Source: Acholoe squamosa
Taxonomy: Eukaryota; Annelida; Polychaeta; Phyllodocida; Polynoidae
DNA length: 64,000 bases
Assembly (NCBI GenBank): GCA_949317995.1
Contig: OX439039.1
Location: 53,372,785 to 53,436,784 of the forward strand
Reading direction: 5' to 3'
Shown here one piece after another: positions 57,542 through 64,000 of the stretch (positions are counted from its first letter, which is position 1; the number at the start of each line of letters is the position of its first letter). Below the pieces are notes generated by a model. The model saw only the letters and a list, made by a program, of their open reading frames with translations. It searched no databases and was not told the origin of the DNA. A program made the position numbers and the translations under genes.

Positions 57542-58264
57542 TTATTAGGGTGGCGGTGCCGATGGTGGTGCTTGCCAGCCAGTGGCGGTGCTAGTAGCTG
57601 AAGGTGGTGGTGACTCGGCCCTGTAATCTAGGCCAGCGGTGTGTCAAGCAGTGTAGTGAGGGACAGACAGCGAGGCAGACAGACAGTCCGCTGCAGCTGT
57701 GGTGGGAGGGGAAACGGGAGGAGACTGACACTGTCGGCAATGGCAGTAGAGGCGTTGGGAAACTTCACTGCTTTTACACAGAGCACACAGACTAGACATA
57801 CTGGAGGTAGCCGGGAGTGACGCCTGTAGACACTGGAGGAGAGTACAGGAGGAGGTAGTGCAGAAGGATCCGGTGGAGCTCTGGCTGTGGAGGTGCAGGA
57901 GAAGCTGGGGGAGGAGGAGGTGTGGTGGGTGGAGGGTGTGTGTGTGCATGGTGAGGAGTAACTCAGGAGATGGTAGCATCCCCATTAATCTAACCAGGAG
58001 GCCGCTCCAGTGTAGTATCCATCAGTAAGCAGTCATAGGGTTCAGTAGGAGTATTTAACACAGTGTGTAGAGCAGTAACTGTTTAACTCAGACCCTGGAG
58101 GTAGTATCAGATCGCATAGCCTCCTCCAGCCCCTAATTATCGTGAGGATACATCTGTGGTGTGTGGTGTGTGACTGACAACGACGCCTCCTGGTGGTGCT
58201 GACAGACACTGACCAATATTGACAGCAGCTGCTGACACACGTGCCGTGTGACTTTGAGTGTCCG
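57400..58264 (+). promoter_or_regulatory. Possible alternative 5' leader exon ending in a donor
   Basis: GC-rich, repeat-poor sequence apart from (CTG)17, with stops in all frames, ending in GTGTCCG/gtgagtatg. Spliced to 58648 it would make a shorter gene 2 message starting at the ATG ATG near residue 8 of that exon (MMDQALRAYREHRDQE). The left limit is arbitrary. Confidence 0.4.
57488..57538 (+). repeat. (CTG)17 trinucleotide repeat
   Basis: Seventeen uninterrupted CTG units, CAG on the other strand, between imperfect 'gctgc' and 'ttgttatt' flanks. It lies in non-coding DNA within gene 2 or in an alternative leader. Confidence 0.95.
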
Positions 58265-58647
58265 GTGAGTATGCAAACTAATCATTTCAAGGCCAAAAGA
58301 AAGAGAGATGTGTTTCAGGTTCCAGGCCCAACCAGATCAAACAGGCTAGCTCGACACTGTTTTCGGGATATCTATCTTATGTTTTTTTTTTCTGATTTAG
58401 TACAATTCATTTTTAGAACATTCTAAAAGAAAATCCCAGTCCGTTCAGAGGCCCTGGAGCTCTAGTCAACCTATCTAGCCAGGATTACCTGTAGGCAGGA
58501 TTACCTGAACCACATCTTTCATACCTTTGGCCTAACCTTATACCAATCGCCTTTATTGATGCTATGTTTCTATGTTGTTTGTATTGCATGATTCTCTTGG
58601 TACTTCCACTGGTGGCTGCTGTTCCTCCATGGTTCCTCCAAACCCAG

Positions 58648-59707
58648 ACCCTGACCAGGAGCACCAGTACATGATGGACCAGGCGCTGAGGGCCTACAGG
58701 GAGCACCGGGACCAGGAGCTACGGCATGACCCTACTCCAGGGCATGCCGCAGCAGCTGGCACCGTGGCACGCTCATCGACACCAGTGAACATCCCTCAAG
58801 TTGGTGCCGCTTCTGGTGCCGCCGACATAGAACCACAGCGCTCCTATAGGGGGACATATCCATACCGGAAGGGCACTGACCCCGCCGCGGCTGCCGCCGC
58901 GGCTTCCGGTACCGGTGAGGTTGGCGAGGATGTGATGGATCCTAGGCTGTTAAGTCGGCGACCTCGGGCTAAAAGTGCCTTCTCCTCCCTACCTTCCCGC
59001 AAGGTGGTCAATGTAACTCGTGTTGGCATCTCCACAGTGCCACCAGGGACGTCCTCCTCCAGTAGCAGGCCCCGGACAGGTACTACCAGGTCTGTACAAC
59101 AGGTAGGACCTAGGATCCCTGGTTCTAGAGGGGGGCGTCCCACTTCCGTTTCCCTCACTGCTGCCCGACAGCGCCGTACTGCGGCCGCCCATGCGGGGCC
59201 CCGACCCCTGGGCTCCACCCCGTCCCTGCTTCATGCCCAGGGGGACACGTCGGGGGAGTCAGAACTGAACTTCCGCCATCTGACCACTGTGCCCTGTCCA
59301 TCCCCCTGCAGCAGTAGCTGCCACTCCCCTGTCAGGTCATCTAGCCCCACCATGGAGGGCTCCTCCAGTGTGTCGGACGCTATAGTTAGGGTGGGAAGGG
59401 CCAATGTCCTCCAGCAGGAGAGATCAGGACCCTGGCAAGAGGCACAACCCTACCAGGAAGGCAATAAAGACCCTGGTGCCCAAAACAATGACTCTGGTAT
59501 AAAGACTACACAGCCTGGTACCCAAACCAGAGACCATGGTGCCGAACACCATGAGGTGCTCCCTGTACACTCAGTGCCTGTGGATGAAGAGAGCCTTCTG
59601 GAAGATTCAAAAGGGAGCTCATTGGTGAATCCTCCTGGGAACCCCATTAATGGTACTGAGGACAGCCCCCTTGAGGGCCATGTAATAACTGACCACGATG
59701 ACGACAG
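58648..59707 (+). CDS. Gene 2, large disordered exon (1060 nt)
   Basis: The acceptor is 'ttcctccaaacccag' before ACCCTGACC. No AG dinucleotide occurs in the preceding 85 or so bases, a long AG-exclusion zone with a pyrimidine-rich tract, which strongly supports it. It starts in phase 1, joining the 55091-55758 exon as ...GELHGDY-D-PDQEHQY, and ends in phase 2 at GACGACAG/gtaggt. It encodes a probable helix (MMDQALRAYREHRDQELR), a poly-Ala run, SRRPRAKSAFSSLPSRK, many Ser/Pro/Gly/Arg stretches and an acidic end (HVITDHDDD). Low-complexity, phosphorylation-prone composition; no domain. Upstream, in-frame TGA at 58557 rules out reading through. Confidence 0.88.
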
Positions 59708-60846
59708 GTAGGTATAGAGTGTGAGACCCTAATGCTACAACCAATCTAACCATCAAACAACTCCACTGTCACATGAACACTAACATATAAAAAAGGGGTT
59801 AGGCGTTTTTGTTTTTGTTTTATATATTCAACTGAGGCAATCTCATGACTATTTTGATTGACAGAGAAAAACTGCTTCAGGACATCAGCAGAATTGATTT
59901 GACAATCCTGTACTGACCCTGTTTTCCGTATTGTTCAAACCATAGGGATGTCACATAAATAACAATCGTAGTATATTCGACCTTATATCAATCTCAGCAA
60001 CTGACAAATTGTTGTGACGCCGCCCCAAGTCAGGGAGACTGTGGATATGACGGGCGAATGGTACTTGATATACTTTTGTATTATTCTATGAATTATTATA
60101 TGCAATGTGAATATGGTTTTATACAGCTGACTTTCTGTTCGAAACCACAATGATGTATGCAAACCACGACAAAACTATGAACAGTGCTATTGTATTGAAT
60201 AAGATTCCTTGATGTGTAATGATGCCTTTTGTCTTGTCTCACACACATTGTACCATCGAAAGCCACATATGAAGCCATAGTTCTATACAAAATCGGGGGT
60301 CAGTTAGCTTTGCCAGAAGATAATTGATGAGGTATATTACACTGTCAGACTGGACCAAGCTTTTTACAGCAGATCGCCTTTATTTTTGGAAAACAGTGGT
60401 AGTTGCTGTTAATACAAATCCAATCAACCGATGTAGTTTGCCCCGTACCCAGTACAGTGGTCTCTACTGGCCATTTACAACTGGGGCTGAGAGTGTATTT
60501 CATGTAGTTCTCTAGTACGTTTTTGTTAGTTAAAAAGTGAGTAGCATGGTGATCGGTGAGAGCAACCCCATCTGTTATCATAGTACAGCACATACTGCTA
60601 TTGCCTAACACAGGGGTGTATTCCAATACATCAATACATGAGCTTTGAGTACCACCATAGTTCAACAATCATGAATATGGCTGAAGCAGATTTGCTTCTC
60701 ACTAGGTGCATAACACCATGCTGGTCCTGTCATGGATACAGCCACACTATTCATATTTATGACTAAAAATGAGTGGGTCATACATTGTGGTGGTATTACA
60801 TGATATGTCTGAGAGCTAAGTTCAGATAGATGATATTCTTGCACAG

Positions 60847-60868
60847 GGTCAGTGAAATGGAAGTTCAG
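60847..60868 (+). CDS. Gene 2, possible 22-nt micro-exon
   Basis: The acceptor 'gatattcttgcacag' precedes GGTCAGTGAAATGGAAGTTC AG with donor gtaggag. With the AG left by the previous exon the frame reads R-VSEMEVQ and closes in phase 0. The phase match is encouraging, but a 22-nt match arises easily by chance. Confidence 0.3.
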
Positions 60869-61007
60869 GTAGGAGATCATATAAGAGGAATAAAGCCTCC
60901 AGGTTGTTTGAAATCCCTTATATATCTGCCGCAAGCGGTAATAGTTTCACTGCTGCGCTACTCTGAAGCTTTTAAAAAAAAGGTTCGGACCACTTCTCAT
61001 TTTCCAG

Positions 61008-61037
61008 AGGTGTGCACAGGAAAGCAAATCCTTATCT
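61008..61037 (+). CDS. Gene 2, possible 30-nt micro-exon
   Basis: A strong pyrimidine-rich acceptor 'cacttctcattttccag', then ten codons RCAQESKSLS, and donor gtaagg. Phase 0 at both ends, compatible with the micro-exon before it. Weak evidence on its own. Confidence 0.25.
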
Positions 61038-62963
61038 GTAAGGGAAGGATGACCACACCCTAACACCCATAGTCCACAAGATTTGAGTTGAGGCCAAGGC
61101 CTCCATTTGTCATATCCAACTGTCACATTTGTGTAATGTGAGAGGTAAGGTCTGGGGCTTTTGTGTATGAAGCCTTTCCAATGTTATCTCTTTATTCTTG
61201 GGGGGGGGGGGGGGGCAGACTTATTCACCCCCTCCTTTGTGATGGAGGGGGGGGGGTCAGGCCCTCCGCTCTCCTTTCCTATGCTCCATGAAAAACTTGC
61301 CTCCCTAATGCCTTCGCATGTATCCCTATATGTTGACCCCCGCCTATATAGCTGAGTCATACAGTTCTCCATCGATCTCAGGTTGATATTAAAGTGACGT
61401 GTGTCTCACTTCTAGGCAGTGAGCAGCAGGTGCAAGAATATACCCAACAGTATATACTATATATAGCCTATAGGTATCCTCGGCTGAACCCTGTGGACAC
61501 TGCACATACCGCAGTGTACTGAGGGTTAACACAGACTGGGACCGTGTATACCCTTGTCGGTTTGAATGGACGGAGGATTTAGGAGCTGTAAATATGAAAC
61601 CAGATCAATATAGACCTAAATGAGCTGCTACACTTGCCCAACTAAGGAAAAATGTCATTAACCTTCTCATTAATTGCCTTTACCAGAACCTGGCGAGGCC
61701 GAAAAGGGCTTTCCTAATGATTCTGTGGGTCTCATAACTGTGGTCAGTGATCAAATTGAGGCACTAAGCAAATGACTCTTCTTACACTGTGACGCCCATT
61801 CTTCATAACAGGATCTGCAAAAAGGGCCCTTAGTGCAGGGTGTATTAAGGCCCTTATTCCAAGTACTTGTCCCATTGTTGTAAATTAAGCATGTAAGTGA
61901 AACCACACACCCCAGGTCTAAAGGTTATTTTCTATGATGACACTATCAAAGTGATGAGGATGACCTCCTTCTGTATCCTGTTGTAGGTGTAAAATCGCCC
62001 GCGAATAAAATTAATCTAATCACCCCCATATTGAGGAGACTCGCCTGTTTCTCGCAGATAACATATAATCCTGAGCGAAAAGGTGTCTATCTCTGTAGAC
62101 GGTGGCTAATTAATGTTAATAATTTGATCTCTATTACACTGGGCAATATCCTATGGGTGGTGAAGTCAATGAACCACCTAGGTGCTATATAAACGTCCTG
62201 AGGTAATAATATCATGTAACATGGCCTGATGTAAGACACTAAGATAAGCCATACTCCTGAATGGGGAAACCAAAGTCCAGCGTATTTATAAGCTGAGGAT
62301 AAAACCTCGATGCATTTGTGCCATGACTCTATATCCAGCACCATTGGAAACAAGCATCCTGAATGTTAAGTAACAGGTATAAATAACTGAATATGCCGTT
62401 ATCTGAGTGCTAATTCATGAGGGATGAAAACGGTTCCCACAGCCTTCACAGAAACCCTGAAGATATATATACCAGCGATGGATTCATATTAGGCAATAAG
62501 GATAGTACTAGGCTAGGTTGCCTGATGACCTGCATTGCGTTTGTTGAAGTAGTTGCTAGGTGACCCTGTAGTTGCTAGGTAACCCTCACCTAGAACCAAT
62601 TAAAGATGGATTAGGGTCTTTGAACCAGACGCTTTGGCCGACTCTAGGGGATCACTCACCCTTCATTTCTTTTCGCCTTCTAGCCTATAGTCGTCAGTGA
62701 CACACTTCGCTCCAAGGGATCACCGTGTGTAGCTTTGTCTTTTTCTTTTGTCCAATTTATCTTTGTCCTAACTTGTGGAGTGCTAAACATAAAATAGAGA
62801 TATTCTGTCACCTAACAGTTCTATTATCTTTGAATATACAGCTCTATCTAAAGATCTTTCTTCATGTGTATACAGTGAGCTTAATACCATAGATCTATAT
62901 AGGAGAGGGAGAAAAGGGATTGACCAGAAATATATCTTCCTGCATGGTGGTGAGAATAGCCCA

Positions 62964-63258
62964 GGAGGGTATCTCAAAAAGATTTGGAATTGATCCTGTC
63001 GGAGGTGATAATTCCAAAATTGAACTCACTGACCTTCTGGAGTGGATTCCCTCTTGTATTCTAAAGAGGGAGTCAGTTATGGGAGTGGTATAGGAGGGGT
63101 CCAGTCTCTTATTTTGCAACTCGACCTATTTCCGTGCAGTTCACTTGTAGCAGAAGTCAAGCAGGGAAGTCTGTTCTTAGGGTGAGAAATGTAGGAGAAC
63201 TGCAGGATCAAATAGTTACGGTGAGAACTGGTTTCCCAATCTTTTTGAGATACCCTCC
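62964..63258. mobile_element. L-family MITE
   Basis: A 295-bp element with ends GGAGGGTATCTCAAAAAGAT and complement ATCTTTTTGAGATACCCTCC. The interior is not coding; the minus-strand frames across it are by-products of the repeat. No target duplication is obvious. Confidence 0.75.
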
Positions 63259-63790
63259 AGTGGTCACAGGACCTCCTTGAATTAATTAATACTAGGTAAT
63301 TGGACACTGTGCTCCTCGCGCGGCAGTCTTACAGTGCATTGCAGTATAATACTGGTCTACACCAGTAGTTCATGTGAGTACAATCCTATTGACTTGATTG
63401 GGGTTCTACTGTATGGACTACACCGCTATGTGCCTTCTATTTACAATGCGGGCTCAGAGTGGATGATAACAGTGATCAAGCACTAATCGATGTTGTTTCA
63501 AACTCATCTTTGTGTCCAATGGTAGGCAGAGGGTCTGTTGTTCAAGAATCCCCAATACCCCACTCGCCACAAGAGGCAGATTGAAGCAGAGATATGAGGT
63601 TTTAACCAAACCAACGACCATCGATTTCTGGAGGGAGAGTATGGACAAGTAGTGAGTGACAGAAGGCTAAGCCAGGCTCCATCTGGGCTTCAACATGTGA
63701 CGTCAGTTGGCGAGAAGAAAGACGCTCCCTAGAGGCTGGCCAATACGTCACAACCAATCCTACTCTAATCTGTCCCTTATTCCTGTCTAG

Positions 63791-63858
63791 ACAACGGCCT
63801 CTATGCTGCAGCTCAGTCGGCATCCATGTACCCTGACACAAAGGCCTCTGTGGGTTCT
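63791..63858 (+). CDS. Gene 2, probable downstream exon (68 nt)
   Basis: A very good acceptor 'cccttattcctgtctag' precedes ACAACGGCC; the donor is GGTTCT/gtaagg. In phase 1 it reads NGLYAAAQSASMYPDTKASV plus GS, similar in Ala/Ser/Pro composition to the rest of the gene 2 tail. The preceding micro-exon candidate ends in phase 0, so another exon is missing or one of the small ones is wrong. Confidence 0.45.
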
Positions 63859-64000
63859 GTAAGGTTATAATATTTATAACTTGGTTTTTCTATGACTAAA
63901 ATCTATCCAGCCCTAATGCAGTAAACAAGGCAAAGACGCCTTATGATCAAAGCCAGCGTCGGATCCAGGATTTTGAAAAGGAGGGGCGTGCTGTTTTGTC

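Larger units (their letters stand above)
59708..62963. other. Gene 2 intron sequence, two micro-exon candidates
   Basis: Apart from 60847-60868 and 61008-61037 there is no supported feature. A G-run of about 14 lies at 61200. No TIR pair was found before 62964. Confidence 0.35.

Noticed and set aside
58572..58647. ATG at 58572 or 58629 as the start of a separate gene
   Set aside because: The stretch is better explained as the pyrimidine-rich, AG-free tract before the acceptor at 58648, whose phase fits the previous exon exactly. It remains possible for an alternative transcript.
62783..63307. Minus-strand frames of 64-76 codons
   Set aside because: They lie across the L-family MITE (62964-63258), and its inverted repeats explain the open stretches.

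Overview
The window reads as animal nuclear DNA, probably from a marine invertebrate; the species cannot be fixed from sequence alone. It is AT-rich and non-operonic. Coding sequence is split into short exons with GT-AG borders, and the long introns are full of transposable elements (TEs) with terminal inverted repeats (TIRs), microsatellites and short non-LTR retrotransposon tails. There is no bacterial, viral or organellar gene organisation.

Host genes. (1) A minus-strand gene, exons at 28062-27921, 19578-19410, 17669-17436, 14267-14190, 11005-10527 and 6969-6909. All five junctions agree in reading phase, giving about 387 residues of an unrecognised, largely disordered Pro/Ala/Arg-rich protein that continues past 6909. 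(2) A plus-strand gene with a first coding exon at 38803-38952 and further exons at 45226-45342, 47804-47931, about 49165-49387, 55091-55758 and 58648-59707, then possible small exons at 60847-60868, 61008-61037 and 63791-63858. Three junctions agree in phase and two links are unresolved. The product has a folded-looking N-terminal part and a long disordered Ser/Pro/Arg tail with a run of eight Asp; the family is not recognised. (3) A plus-strand first coding exon at 10257-10406, lying antisense within gene 1 and carrying a basic N-terminal KTYARR motif. (4) A possible minus-strand terminal exon at 35208-35066.

Mobile DNA. The best defined element is a 4.85-kb Ngaro-type tyrosine-recombinase retrotransposon (39147-43997) in intron 1 of gene 2. 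It has the layout A1 - gag-like ORF - RT/RNase H ORF - recombinase ORF - B1 A2 B2, and both split repeat pairs are almost identical, so insertion was recent. Around it are at least ten non-autonomous TIR families, several nested: an E-family nest with E inside E inside E plus a CACTG-ended element (651-3721); a CACTG element with a 60-bp minisatellite inside a D element (4158-6137); an I element with internal minisatellites inside an H element (30782-33260); and a 630-bp F family (nine copies in two clusters, one inside another in opposite orientation) packed with TTGCA/TGCAA motifs and flanked by 3-bp target duplications. A related family (34762-35003) shares the F terminus but carries TTGCGAT-type motifs.

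Layout: 1-6.1 kb TE nests; 6.9-28.1 kb gene 1 with TE-filled introns; 28-35 kb H/I nest and the F-related element; 35-38.6 kb nothing clear; 38.8-63.9 kb gene 2, with Ngaro and MITEs in intron 1, an F cluster between 50.0 and 53.8 kb, and an alternative promoter-like stretch at 57.0-58.3 kb containing TCTCGCGAGA and (CTG)17.
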